This document shows positions 7,089 to 14,123 of a DNA stretch of 28,226 nt, in pieces. The DNA comes from Candidatus Omnitrophota bacterium (GTDB lineage Bacteria; Omnitrophota; Gorgyraeia; Gorgyraeales; Gorgyraeaceae): assembly GCA_013202925.1 (NCBI GenBank), contig JABMRA010000041.1, positions 1 through 28,226 on the forward strand. The letters run 5' to 3'. A program made the translations under genes and the position numbers. The notes below the pieces were generated by a model. It saw only the letters and a list, made by a program, of their open reading frames with translations. It had not been told where the DNA came from and did not search any database. The first letter of the stretch is position 1; the number at the start of each line of letters is the position of its first letter.

Positions 7089-8078
7089 TTACTTTACCAG
7101 GGCCCCGAATAATACCCCGCTCACGCTGGCCATTACCACCACAAGAGCGACAAACACAATTGTCTTTTTTGTGCCCATGATGCTCCTTATTACAAGCATA
7201 TTAGGCAGGCTCAACGCAGGCCCTGCCAGTAAAAGCGCTAATGCCGGGCCTTTGCCCATGCCGTTTCCTATAAGGCCCTGGAGTATCGGCACCTCTGTCA
7301 GCGTCGCAAAATACATAACTGCGCCGACAATGGACGCAAAGAAATTCGCCAGAAATGAATTTCCCCCTACAGCCCTGGATATAATCCACGACGGGATAAG
7401 CCCTTCCTGGCCCGGCCTTCCTAAAAGAATTCCCGCAACAAACACGCCTATCAATAGAAGCGGCATGATCTGCTTTGCAAAGCTCCAGGAAGAAGCAAAC
7501 CATTCCTTTAGTGACCGCGATGACCCTGCCTCTGGAGGTGCGAATATCTCTTCTTTGTTACTCGCGAGCTCCTCTTTTATAAATATAACGTGCATCAAAA
7601 ACCCTATAGCTATGCTGAATAAAACCGCGCCTATCGCTCTTGCCAGTCCCAGCTCCCATCCCAGGACCCTCGCTGTCATAATGATTGCCATGACATTGAT
7701 CGCAGGGCCTGAATATAAAAACACCGTGGCAGGCCCTAATCCCGCGCCCCTTTTATATATACCTGCGAAAAGCGGGAGCACTGTACATGAACACACGGCA
7801 AGTATTGTCCCTGATACAGACGCAACGCTATATGCCAGAAACTTATTCGCCTTTGCGCCAAAATACCTGATGACTGATGCCTGGCTTATAAATGTGGCTA
7901 TTGCTCCCGCTATAAAAAAAACGGGTACAAGGCAGAGTAATACATGCTCTCTTGCGTACCACCTTACCAGGGCAAGGGCCTCAAACAGAGGATTCCGGAA
8001 CCAAAGCGCCTCGACCGGCATATAAAAGCATCCTAAAAAAACAGCCAGCATTAATAAAAATTTTCTGAACTCTCTCAT
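7089..8078 (-). CDS. ArsP/DUF318-type permease
   Basis: 329 residues, about eight to ten membrane helices in two related halves (each has an SGPAINVMAI or AGPALSLPNML type motif), with a charged cytoplasmic loop near residues 165-190. A cysteine pair C96-S-C98 in AVCSCTVLPLFAGI is the family's conserved site. ArsP members export trivalent methylated or aromatic arsenicals. Other relatives are linked to copper or zinc, so the substrate is inferred from the Acr3 and ArsFG neighbours. The ATG overlaps the DUF134 gene's stop by four bases (ATGA), so the two are translationally coupled and the permease is probably the first target of that regulator. Confidence 0.88.
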   Translation of the reverse strand: MREFRKFLLMLAVFLGCFYMPVEALWFRNPLFEALALVRWYAREHVLLCLVPVFFIAGAIATFISQASVIRYFGAKANKFLAYSVASVSGTILAVCSCTVLPLFAGIYKRGAGLGPATVFLYSGPAINVMAIIMTARVLGWELGLARAIGAVLFSIAIGFLMHVIFIKEELASNKEEIFAPPEAGSSRSLKEWFASSWSFAKQIMPLLLIGVFVAGILLGRPGQEGLIPSWIISRAVGGNSFLANFFASIVGAVMYFATLTEVPILQGLIGNGMGKGPALALLLAGPALSLPNMLVIRSIMGTKKTIVFVALVVVMASVSGVLFGALVK

Positions 8079-8380
8079 GCCTTCTTCTTCCTTATAATCT
8101 TACAGCACCCGCCCTGTATCCTCATGGCCTTGATATTCACCAATGCATCTGCGACCTTTTCATGGCCTGATGAAAGAATCCTTGATATTGTCGAGCGGTG
8201 CACCTTCATGCTCCCGGCTACTTCAGCCTGGGTCAATCCTTCCAGGTCAGAAAGACGCATTGCCTCAAATTCATCAATGGTTATGTCAACACCCTCTAGT
8301 TTACTGAGCGGCTTACACTGCGGCCTGAAACACCTCTCGCCAGGCTCGCACTTGACCCACCGCATCTTCTTTGGCCTCAT
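8075..8380 (-). CDS. DUF134/UPF0251 family DNA-binding regulator
   Basis: About 101 residues from the ATG at 8380. The N-terminus is RPKKMRWVKCEPGERCFRPQ, typical of UPF0251. A sigma-region-4-like helix-turn-helix follows (EFEAMRLSDLEGLTQAEVA, then SMKVHRSTISRILSSG), and a basic C-terminus contains CCK. A GTG at 8401 is in frame but lies inside the palindromic operator at the predicted transcript start. The ATG has AAGGAGAAGGAG directly before it and is preferred. The gene heads the arsenic operon and no ArsR-family gene is present, so it is the obvious candidate regulator, presumably binding its own operator at 8397-8410. The several cysteines could sense As(III), which is an inference. Confidence 0.88.
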   Translation of the reverse strand: MRPKKMRWVKCEPGERCFRPQCKPLSKLEGVDITIDEFEAMRLSDLEGLTQAEVAGSMKVHRSTISRILSSGHEKVADALVNIKAMRIQGGCCKIIRKKKA

Positions 8381-8396
8381 CTCCTTCTCCTTGTTA

Positions 8397-8410
8397 TGCA
8401 CATATGTGCA
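8397..8410. promoter_or_regulatory. Perfect 14-bp operator-like palindrome TGCACATATGTGCA
   Basis: TGCACATATGTGCA is identical to its reverse complement. It overlaps the last base of the -10 hexamer and covers the predicted transcription start of the DUF134-arsenic operon. This is the classical place for a repressor and suggests autoregulation by the DUF134 protein. The palindrome is directly visible. The binding partner is inferred. Confidence 0.75.
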
Positions 8411-8438
8411 TTATACATTATAAGCGGAAGATTGTCAA
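8410..8438 (-). promoter_or_regulatory. Consensus sigma-70 promoter of the arsenic operon
   Basis: TTGACA (8438-8433), a 17-bp spacer and TATAAT (8415-8410) make an exact consensus promoter on the minus strand. A promoter this strong usually needs a repressor, which fits the palindrome overlapping its start site. Confidence 0.9.
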
Positions 8439-8492
8439 GTCAGGGATAAGGGATATAGGGGGTCTCTTGGCGGGAAAAATCGCAAACGAAAC

Positions 8493-8533
8493 AGGGACAG
8501 CTACTATTTATTTAAAAAATAGCGGCTGTCCCT
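8493..8533. repeat. REP-like hairpin after the Spy-like gene
   Basis: AGGGACAGC (8493-8501) pairs with GCTGTCCCT (8525-8533), and inside it CTATTT (8504-8509) pairs with AAATAG (8517-8522) across a 2x2 internal mismatch and an A/T loop. The GGGACAGC...GCTGTCCC form resembles repeats seen near REP-associated tyrosine transposases, though no such gene is here. It starts 14 bases after the stop of the Spy-like gene and may also stop transcription, but no clean T-run follows. The remaining 8439-8492 shows nothing recognisable. Confidence 0.6.
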
Positions 8534-8547
8534 ATTTTTCTATTATT

Positions 8548-8994
8548 TTATCTTTTACCTTTTTTGCAAAGGCCCTTGAGTGCCTTCTGCTGCTCCGGTG
8601 TCAGCATACCTTTAAGTGCCACGCATGCAGCTACTAAAGATTTCGCCTTTTCTTTTTTAATCTCGTATTTCCTGTCGATCAAGGCATTCACTGAAGTTAC
8701 ATCTATTTCATCCGCCCACAAGACTGCCTTTATATCAACGGCGAGCAAATCGATCTCAGCCTTTTTGGCTATCAGATCCTTTTTGGTGGCCATCTTCAGG
8801 TCCATTACCTTCTTCACCTCTGCATCTGAAAGGCCCAATTCCTCCTGGTTCTCGATAATCAACATGGCCTTTTTATAAAATTTGCCATCCATGTCTCCAT
8901 GTCCGTCTTTCATCTTCCCATGCTCTGCATAAACCTGAGTTGCCAAAAATGTAAAACAAACCAAAAGCGCTATAACAAAAAATCTTTTACACAT
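8548..8994 (-). CDS. Spy/CpxP-like periplasmic heavy-metal-resistance protein
   Basis: 148 residues with a clear Sec signal peptide (hydrophobic core at residues 5-20, cleavage after VYA near 23). The start of the mature protein is His/Met/Asp-rich (EHGKMKDGHGDMDGK), suitable for metal binding. The remainder is helical, with charged heptads and a C-terminal LTPEQQ motif, the LTxxQ signature of the Spy/CpxP/CnrX/ZraP superfamily. These are periplasmic chaperones or metal sensors. It has its own promoter (9022-9050) and GGAAGGAGG ribosome site and is followed by a hairpin, so it is monocistronic. It lies between the sulfur and arsenic operons, with copper efflux further downstream. The specific metal is not known. 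Confidence 0.8.
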   Translation of the reverse strand: MCKRFFVIALLVCFTFLATQVYAEHGKMKDGHGDMDGKFYKKAMLIIENQEELGLSDAEVKKVMDLKMATKKDLIAKKAEIDLLAVDIKAVLWADEIDVTSVNALIDRKYEIKKEKAKSLVAACVALKGMLTPEQQKALKGLCKKGKR

Positions 8995-9021
8995 AACCCC
9001 TCCTTCCTTTCTGTATTTTTT

Positions 9022-9050
9022 ATTATACCCTTAAATGCAAAAAATCTCAA
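9022..9050 (-). promoter_or_regulatory. Promoter of the Spy-like gene
   Basis: TTGAGA (9050-9045), a 17-bp spacer and TATAAT (9027-9022). The -35 overlaps the last codons and stop of the upstream sulfite-reductase gene. No dyad was seen over the start site. Confidence 0.85.
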
Positions 9051-9754
9051 GCACTTATCGCCTTTAGAAAATTCTCTTTGCCTATTTCTTCGATTAAGAG
9101 AGCGAGGCGTTGGCGGGGCTTGGCGTGGTGTTTATAGAAATTGACTATTTTTTTAATCAATGATATAACTTCTTCTTCACTAAAAATCCTACCAAGCTTA
9201 AATCCTACGCGTGGAGTCCTGCCGCCGCATCCGCCCAGATACACTGCATAGCCTATTCTTTTCTCAGGGTGCGAGAGGTCAACTGCGCCGTGCAGGCCTA
9301 TTTCAGAACCTTGAGCCCGAGTGCAGCTATTCGGACACCCGGATATAACGATCTTGAATTTATGCGGCAGGTCAGTTCCGCACAATATCCCGGCATTTTC
9401 TATTCTCTCGAAAAGCGCGAATGTATTGACAAGGCCGCGCTTGCACCAGTTGTTGCCGGGACATGCAGTGGTTGCCCTAAGGCGCGGACCAGACGTGCCG
9501 GTCTTTATTCCGGATACCTGCAATTCTTTCTCAACAGGTTCGATATCTTCGTATTTTATAAAAGGTATCTCTATCCCCTGGCGCACAGTGAGATGCGTAA
9601 TGCCACGGCCATATTGCCTGGCTATCCTTGCAAGTTTTTCAAGATGCCCGTCTCTATAATTGCCGGCCTGCATGCGCGTGCGCAGGGTAAACAGCCCGTC
9701 TTCCTTTGAACGCAGGAACCCGCGTTTTTTTAATGCATCGTAATCTATGTTCAT
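9047..9754 (-). CDS. Small siroheme/4Fe-4S sulfite (or nitrite) reductase
   Basis: 235 residues. An N-terminal ferredoxin-like half-domain (GLFTLRTRMQAG, then ITHLTVRQGIEIPFI) is followed by the siroheme/4Fe-4S domain with ligands C98-x5-C104 and C140-x3-C144 (CPGNNWC and CPNSC). The protein is about half the length of CysI or NirA and matches the low-molecular-weight assimilatory-type sulfite reductases and AsrC-like proteins of anaerobes, which reduce sulfite to sulfide with six electrons. The gene is last in the cysH-siroheme operon and overlaps the hemL stop by four bases. With APS/PAPS reductase in the same operon, sulfite is the likely substrate. Nitrite activity is possible. No flavin or NAD(P)H subunit lies nearby, so ferredoxin or a similar donor is expected. 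Confidence 0.88.
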   Translation of the reverse strand: MNIDYDALKKRGFLRSKEDGLFTLRTRMQAGNYRDGHLEKLARIARQYGRGITHLTVRQGIEIPFIKYEDIEPVEKELQVSGIKTGTSGPRLRATTACPGNNWCKRGLVNTFALFERIENAGILCGTDLPHKFKIVISGCPNSCTRAQGSEIGLHGAVDLSHPEKRIGYAVYLGGCGGRTPRVGFKLGRIFSEEEVISLIKKIVNFYKHHAKPRQRLALLIEEIGKENFLKAISA

Positions 9755-10890
9755 ATCTCCCTCAGAACGTTTTTTACTGCATCAATGGTTTTATCAATAT
9801 CTTTCTCTGTATGGCTGAAAGAAATAAAATTCGCCTCATTCTCTGACGGCGCAAGATAGATACCTTTTTTAAGGAGCTTCTTGTAAAAGGACTGGAAGTG
9901 CGCCTTTTTTCGAAATCTCAGGCTGAATATGGTCTTGTAATGAATGACCTGTAAATCATCCCTTTCTTTCTTAATGGCATCTGTTAGTTTTTTCGCCTTT
10001 TTCTCTAAGGAAGAATATCTATTCTTTGAAGACGATAAAACCTTTAGAGTGGCAATACCTGACTGCATCACGATAGGATTACCTGCAAATGTCGAGCCCT
10101 GATAGAGATCGCCCAGAGGAGCAAGCTTATTCATGATACGAGCCTTCCCGCCGTATGCGCCTATAGGCAGGCCGCCTCCTATAATCTTTCCAAGACAGAT
10201 CAAATCAGGTTTTACACCAAGTATATCTGATACTGAGCCAAACTTGAATCTAAATCCTGTTATAACCTCGTCGAATATCAGGAGCGAGCCGTATTTTCTG
10301 GTTATCCTTCTTAAATATTTGAGAAAATCTTTATCCGGTAGCCTTACCCCGCAATTTCCGCCGACCGGCTCCACGATCACGCCTGCTATGCGGCTTCCGT
10401 GCTTTTTAAAAATCCCTTCCGCTGACCCTTTATCTATTTCCTCCAAAAGATAATCTGCATGGCCATGGTATGAATTTCTGAATTTTATGATCTTATCCCT
10501 TCCTGTGCATGCCTTTGCCAGGCGGGTAGCGCCCAGAACCGCCTCAGTGCCTGAATTTACAAACCTCAGTTTTTCAATAACAGGGTCCGCCTTTTTAATA
10601 AGCCCTGCGAGCTCTACCTCTCTTGAATTAGTAGCGCCAAAGCCTGCGCCATGTTCAAGGGTGTTCTTTAAACTCCTTACCACGCCAGGATGCGCATGGC
10701 CCAGTATTGAAACGCCGTATGAAAGCACATAATCAATGTAGGAATTCCCATCATAGTCATAGACACGCGGGCCCTTGCCTCTTTTAATCAATAAAGGGGC
10801 TGTCCCGACATATTTGAACGAACGGACAGGGCTATTCACTCCGCCGACCAAATGAGTTTTTGCTTTTTTGAAAACCAAAGAGTTTGTCAT
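9751..10890 (-). CDS. hemL: Glutamate-1-semialdehyde 2,1-aminomutase (compact)
   Basis: 379 residues, about 45 shorter than usual HemL. It isomerises glutamate-1-semialdehyde to 5-aminolevulinate with PLP/PMP. Visible motifs are GGVNSPVRSF at the N-terminus, RFVNSGTEA (phosphate-binding region), FRNSYHGHAD, the LLIFDEVITGFR aspartate that binds the PLP ring nitrogen, and the Schiff-base lysine in CLGKIIGGGLPIGAYGG. Part of the shortening lies after YHGHADYLLEE, where the usual loop before the IAGVIVEP strand is missing about 30 residues. The start overlaps the hemB stop by one base (TGATG). It supplies ALA for the siroheme genes in this operon. The class-III aminotransferase fold is certain, and the HemL assignment is strong because of hemA and hemB. 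Confidence 0.93.
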   Translation of the reverse strand: MTNSLVFKKAKTHLVGGVNSPVRSFKYVGTAPLLIKRGKGPRVYDYDGNSYIDYVLSYGVSILGHAHPGVVRSLKNTLEHGAGFGATNSREVELAGLIKKADPVIEKLRFVNSGTEAVLGATRLAKACTGRDKIIKFRNSYHGHADYLLEEIDKGSAEGIFKKHGSRIAGVIVEPVGGNCGVRLPDKDFLKYLRRITRKYGSLLIFDEVITGFRFKFGSVSDILGVKPDLICLGKIIGGGLPIGAYGGKARIMNKLAPLGDLYQGSTFAGNPIVMQSGIATLKVLSSSKNRYSSLEKKAKKLTDAIKKERDDLQVIHYKTIFSLRFRKKAHFQSFYKKLLKKGIYLAPSENEANFISFSHTEKDIDKTIDAVKNVLREI

Positions 10891-11816
10891 CAGTTATTCA
10901 GCCACCTTGCTATGTCTTTTGCATGATACGTAATAATATAATCCGCGCCTGCGCGCTTTATTGACGCGAGGATCTCTCCAACAAGCCCTCTTTCCATCCC
11001 TTGTCTCTTGTCGCCTGCCGCTTGTCCCTTGCAATACGCCTTCACCATTGCATATTCTCCGCTCACATTGTAAACCGCAAGCGGGTGCCTGAACTTGCGC
11101 CTTGCCTCCCTGACGATATCCAGATATCCCAGGCCCGGCTTTACCATTACAATATCCGCGCCTTCTTTTATGTCGCTCTCTATCTCTTTGAGGGCATTTC
11201 CCCTGCTGGTAAAATCCAGCTGATATGTCCTTTTGCCAAACCTCGGGGCTGAGTCTGCTATGTCCCTGAAAGGCCCGTAAAAATTTGAGGCAAATTTTGC
11301 GGAATAGCCCAGGATCCTTGTCTTCTTAAAACCCTTTTTATCCAGGGCCTTTCTTATTGCCCTTACTTGATCCTTGGCCATTGCAGAAGGCGCTACATAG
11401 TCTGCGCCTGCTTCGGCATGGGACAAGGCAATACGGGAAAGCACGTTTAAGGTCGATCGAACGTCTATTTGCTTCTTGCCTTTCTTTATAATCCCGCAGT
11501 GGCCGTGCAACGTGTAAGCGCATAGGCATACATCAGTAATAACTGTGATGCCTGGTAAAGATTTCTTCAATAACCTTACTGATTCAGACACGATATTATC
11601 TTTTTTATAGCCTGCCTTGCCATGCCAGTCTTTTTTCTCCGGAATGCCAAAAAGCAAAATCTTCGTAATGCCCAACCTCTCCAGGGAGAGGACTTCGTCC
11701 AGGAGCCTGTCTGGAGAAAACCTGTACACGCCCGGTAAGGAAGAGATCTCTTCGCGCAACCACCTTCCTCTTTTTACAAACAAGGGGTAGATCAAACTGT
11801 TAAGATCTATAGCCAT
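10890..11816 (-). CDS. hemB: Porphobilinogen synthase (delta-aminolevulinate dehydratase)
   Basis: 308 residues. It condenses two ALA molecules to porphobilinogen. The zinc-type cysteine triad is present in DVCLCAYTLHGHCG. The two active-site lysines are in YSAKFASNFYGPF and DIVMVKPGLGYLDIV, and SIKRAGADYIITYHAKDIARWL gives the family C-terminus. The usual MDG in the active-site loop (APSAxMDGQV-like) reads MAKDQV here, a small divergence. Between VSGEYAM and SIKRAGAD the protein has about six residues more than E. coli HemB, and this segment is encoded by a 7-bp tandem repeat (10998-11032). The gene overlaps the cobA stop by 17 bases. Confidence 0.94.
   Translation of the reverse strand: MAIDLNSLIYPLFVKRGRWLREEISSLPGVYRFSPDRLLDEVLSLERLGITKILLFGIPEKKDWHGKAGYKKDNIVSESVRLLKKSLPGITVITDVCLCAYTLHGHCGIIKKGKKQIDVRSTLNVLSRIALSHAEAGADYVAPSAMAKDQVRAIRKALDKKGFKKTRILGYSAKFASNFYGPFRDIADSAPRFGKRTYQLDFTSRGNALKEIESDIKEGADIVMVKPGLGYLDIVREARRKFRHPLAVYNVSGEYAMVKAYCKGQAAGDKRQGMERGLVGEILASIKRAGADYIITYHAKDIARWLNN
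10998..11032. repeat. Five tandem heptamers (CNCYTGY) inside hemB
   Basis: Read on the plus strand: CCCTTGT, CTCTTGT, CGCCTGC, CGCTTGT, CCCTTGC. These are five consecutive imperfect 7-bp units. On the coding strand they give the loop KGQAAGDKRQG, where HemB is slightly longer than its relatives. Because 7 is not a multiple of 3, only changes of three units (21 bp, seven residues) keep the frame. Confidence 0.65.
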
Positions 11817-12522
11817 CTTTTACCACCTCTCCTACTATTAATACTGCCGGAGGCTTGACACTGAATCTCTTTGCCTTTTCCTCTATTGTTCCAATAGTTG
11901 CGCGTACAATGCGGGAGTCTTTCTGCGTTGCCTTTTCTATAAAGGCGCAGGGGGTTGTCTTTTTTCTCCCGCTCTTAACCAGCGCCCTTACAATGTTTGC
12001 GATATTCCTGACCCCCATTAGATACACAAGTGTCTGGCAATCCGGCGCATCGATCTCGGCGTTTATGTCTTTTTTCCGGCCTGTGAGTATCGCCACTGAC
12101 GATATCCTGTTTTTTATTGTCAAAGGTATGCCGTGGCTCTCAGGGCCTGCAATGGCTGAGGTTATGCCTGGGATGACTTCAAAACTTACGCCTTTTTGCC
12201 TGAGAAATCTGGCTTCTTCATATCCGCGGCTGAATATAAAAGGGTCTCCTCCTTTTAGGCGCACTACGTTTTTGTATTTCAGGGCTTTTTTATAGAGCAA
12301 TTTGTTTATCTCGTTCTGTTCTTTGAGATGCAGGCCGTCTTTTTTGCCAACGCAGACTTTTTCGCAGGAACTTTTTGCATATCTCAATAATTCAACGCTG
12401 GACAGAAAATCATATAAGAGGCAATCTGCCTTTTTAAGCGACTTTAAACCCTTTACGCTTATAAGCTCAGGATCACCTGGCCCTGCGCCTACTATATATA
12501 CCTTACCTCGGATCTTTTTCAT
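11800..12522 (-). CDS. cobA: Uroporphyrinogen-III C-methyltransferase
   Basis: 240 residues, normal for stand-alone CobA/SUMT. It methylates uroporphyrinogen III at C2 and C7 with two S-adenosylmethionines to give precorrin-2. Motifs: KVYIVGAGPGDPELISVKG at the N-terminus, VRLKGGDPFIFSRGYEEA, IPGITSAIAGPESHGIPLT, and PAVLIVGEVV at the C-terminus. It is not fused to HemD or to a CysG N-terminal domain, although both fusions are common in other bacteria. It overlaps hemC by 20 bases upstream and hemB by 17 bases downstream. With the precorrin-2 dehydrogenase earlier in the operon it feeds siroheme synthesis. Confidence 0.95.
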   Translation of the reverse strand: MKKIRGKVYIVGAGPGDPELISVKGLKSLKKADCLLYDFLSSVELLRYAKSSCEKVCVGKKDGLHLKEQNEINKLLYKKALKYKNVVRLKGGDPFIFSRGYEEARFLRQKGVSFEVIPGITSAIAGPESHGIPLTIKNRISSVAILTGRKKDINAEIDAPDCQTLVYLMGVRNIANIVRALVKSGRKKTTPCAFIEKATQKDSRIVRATIGTIEEKAKRFSVKPPAVLIVGEVVKDGYRS

Positions 12523-13165
12523 CTATTCTCCTGAATATTTTAATCAGGTCAATTCTGTCTTTTCTGACCTGCACTGCTAATCTGCCCTGCAAAGGATGCG
12601 GCTGTATAATATTTTCTGGTATAATCTGGCTGGCCCTATTTTCATACCCCAGTCGGATCAAGGCCGCATGCGCAACAATAATAGCGTCAAAATAACCTCT
12701 CTCTAATTGAAGCAACCTCTCGTCAATATTACCGCGTATATCCAGCGCTACCAAATCGCTGCGGTAGTTTGAAATCCCAAGTTTGCGATTTATACTGCTT
12801 GTGCCCACTATTGAACCAGCCGGCAAGGTATCAAGCGTAAAGTTTTCCCTTGCCACAAGCGCGTCAGACCTTGAAACCGAATTTGTCTTTGCTGCAATAA
12901 CAAGATCTTGCGGAGAATTCTCCTCCAGGTCTTTTGCGCTGTGTATGGCTGCATCTATTGCCCTATTCAAAAGCGCCTTTTCTATCTCGTAGGTAAAAAA
13001 CCCTGTGTTCTCTTGTAAACTAAGCGGGGTGGCTTTATCCCTGTCCCCTTTTGTCTCAATAGGGACAATGTCAAATTTTATATCCGGCAGGAGGCGCTGG
13101 ATCTCTTCAACCTGCTTTAATGCAAGTCTGCTCGGCCGCGCCCCTACCTTAATACGAGTAGGCAT
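12503..13165 (-). CDS. hemC: Truncated hydroxymethylbilane synthase lacking domain 3
   Basis: 220 residues against about 310 in usual HemC. Domains 1 and 2 are recognisable: GARPSRLALKQVEE, the catalytic Asp in AIHSAKDLEE, AGSIVGTSSINRK and LDIRGNIDERL. The protein ends just after QGRLAVQVRKDR, at the boundary with domain 3, and has no cysteine anywhere. The cofactor-attachment cysteine (Cys242 in E. coli, in a GGCQVP-type loop) is therefore absent. One arginine of the usual SSLRR pair is Asn here (SSINR). cobA starts 20 bases before the hemC stop, so there is no room for a frameshifted remainder. The start ATG overlaps hemA by 17 bases. It may be a degenerate or cofactor-independent form, or work with a domain encoded elsewhere. 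Confidence 0.85.
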   Translation of the reverse strand: MPTRIKVGARPSRLALKQVEEIQRLLPDIKFDIVPIETKGDRDKATPLSLQENTGFFTYEIEKALLNRAIDAAIHSAKDLEENSPQDLVIAAKTNSVSRSDALVARENFTLDTLPAGSIVGTSSINRKLGISNYRSDLVALDIRGNIDERLLQLERGYFDAIIVAHAALIRLGYENRASQIIPENIIQPHPLQGRLAVQVRKDRIDLIKIFRRIDEKDPR

Positions 13166-14123
13166 CGCTTTTTTCCCTTACCTTTCCGGCTATCTCAAAT
13201 ATGTGATGCAATATCAACAGCTCCGCCTTTTTAATATGGCTATCTAACGCCTTATTGTGCTCTTTAAAAACCGGGTTCAGATCATCGAGGTTTTGTAAAA
13301 AAATACCCGGGACCTTCCCTGCATCTGGCTCGACATCCCTTGGTACTGCAAGATCGTAAACATAAAGAGGCCTCTGCCGCTTCTTTGAAATATCTAAAAA
13401 ATGCCCCTTCTTCAATACATAATGCGGGCTCGAGGTTGCGCTTATTACTGCATCTGCCTTCAGAAGCGCATCAGGCAAATCATCCAATAAAATCGCCTTC
13501 GCCCCTGCCTGCCTTGCAAGCCTTGTCGCCCTCTTGTGTTTCTTGCGCGCGGCAAAATATAAACTTACTCCCGCTGGCTTATTCTCGCTAAATACCCGGG
13601 CGATCTTGCCTGTACCGATTACGACCATCTCCTTCTGCCCCTCTAAATCCTTAAAAATAATCTTAGCGATATTATCCTTGACCCCTTTTAGCCCTGATTT
13701 GATCCTTATATCCTCTGCCCTTACTAAAATCTCGTTCCATATCTCCTTTGATACCCATGGAAATGAATCCTGGCTGACCCATGAATTCAGCTGCTGTGTT
13801 ATCTCTTCCTCGCCTGCGATCTGCGATTCCAGGCCGCAGGCAAGGCGCAATGCGTGCTCGATTACCTCTTCAGTACCCTGCTTCACATAAGACAGTTCAA
13901 AGACATGGGGAAAGCGCTCCTGAAATAGCTTTATACTCCTTGCTGCCTGAAAGATGTTCTCGGAAATACCGTACAGTTCAATCCTGTTACATGTAAAAAG
14001 CGTGGATATCTCTTCTCCTGTATCCCGGCAAAAATTCACTATCTCGCTGCGCCTCCTGTATATAGGTTCGCGCAATGAAATAGGGGCGCTTCTATAATCT
14101 ATTCCTATAAGATACAAAATCAT
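13149..14123 (-). CDS. hemA: Glutamyl-tRNA reductase (short form)
   Basis: 324 residues, about 95 shorter than typical HemA. It reduces glutamyl-tRNA(Glu) to glutamate-1-semialdehyde with NADPH, committing carbon to tetrapyrroles. The catalytic cysteine is Cys45 in FTCNRIELYG. The GLESQIAGEEEI motif (97-108) and the NADPH-binding MVVIGTGKIA (166-175) are present, as is PLYVYDLAVPRDVEPD. What is missing is most of the C-terminal dimerisation helix region. The start overlaps the precorrin-2 dehydrogenase gene by 32 bases but has a good AAGGAG site 7 bases upstream, and the N-terminus aligns well with the family. It is first of the heme-type genes in the operon. Confidence 0.93.
   Translation of the reverse strand: MILYLIGIDYRSAPISLREPIYRRRSEIVNFCRDTGEEISTLFTCNRIELYGISENIFQAARSIKLFQERFPHVFELSYVKQGTEEVIEHALRLACGLESQIAGEEEITQQLNSWVSQDSFPWVSKEIWNEILVRAEDIRIKSGLKGVKDNIAKIIFKDLEGQKEMVVIGTGKIARVFSENKPAGVSLYFAARKKHKRATRLARQAGAKAILLDDLPDALLKADAVISATSSPHYVLKKGHFLDISKKRQRPLYVYDLAVPRDVEPDAGKVPGIFLQNLDDLNPVFKEHNKALDSHIKKAELLILHHIFEIAGKVREKSDAYSY

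Noticed and set aside
7171..8025. A 284-codon open frame on the plus strand opposite the ArsP-type permease
   Set aside because: It is the antisense shadow of a clearly homologous membrane protein. It has no recognisable domain, no ribosome site, and the minus-strand frame has conserved motifs (CSCTVLP, SGPAINVM).
8439..8492. A small gene or RNA between the arsenic promoter and the REP-like hairpin
   Set aside because: The 54 bases hold no start with a ribosome site, no stable stem and no recognisable motif.
9269..9709. Plus-strand open frame of 146 codons opposite the sulfite reductase
   Set aside because: The minus frame contains the complete CX5C/CX3C siroheme motifs. The plus frame shows no family and is explained by codon bias on the other strand.
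10998..11032. A CRISPR array at the heptamer repeat
   Set aside because: Units are 7 bp, contiguous and inside hemB. There are no 25-35 bp repeats with spacers and no cas gene in the window.
12480..12560. A frameshift as the cause of the short HemC
   Set aside because: cobA begins with its normal N-terminus 20 bases before the hemC stop. There is no space for the ~80 missing residues of domain 3 in any frame.
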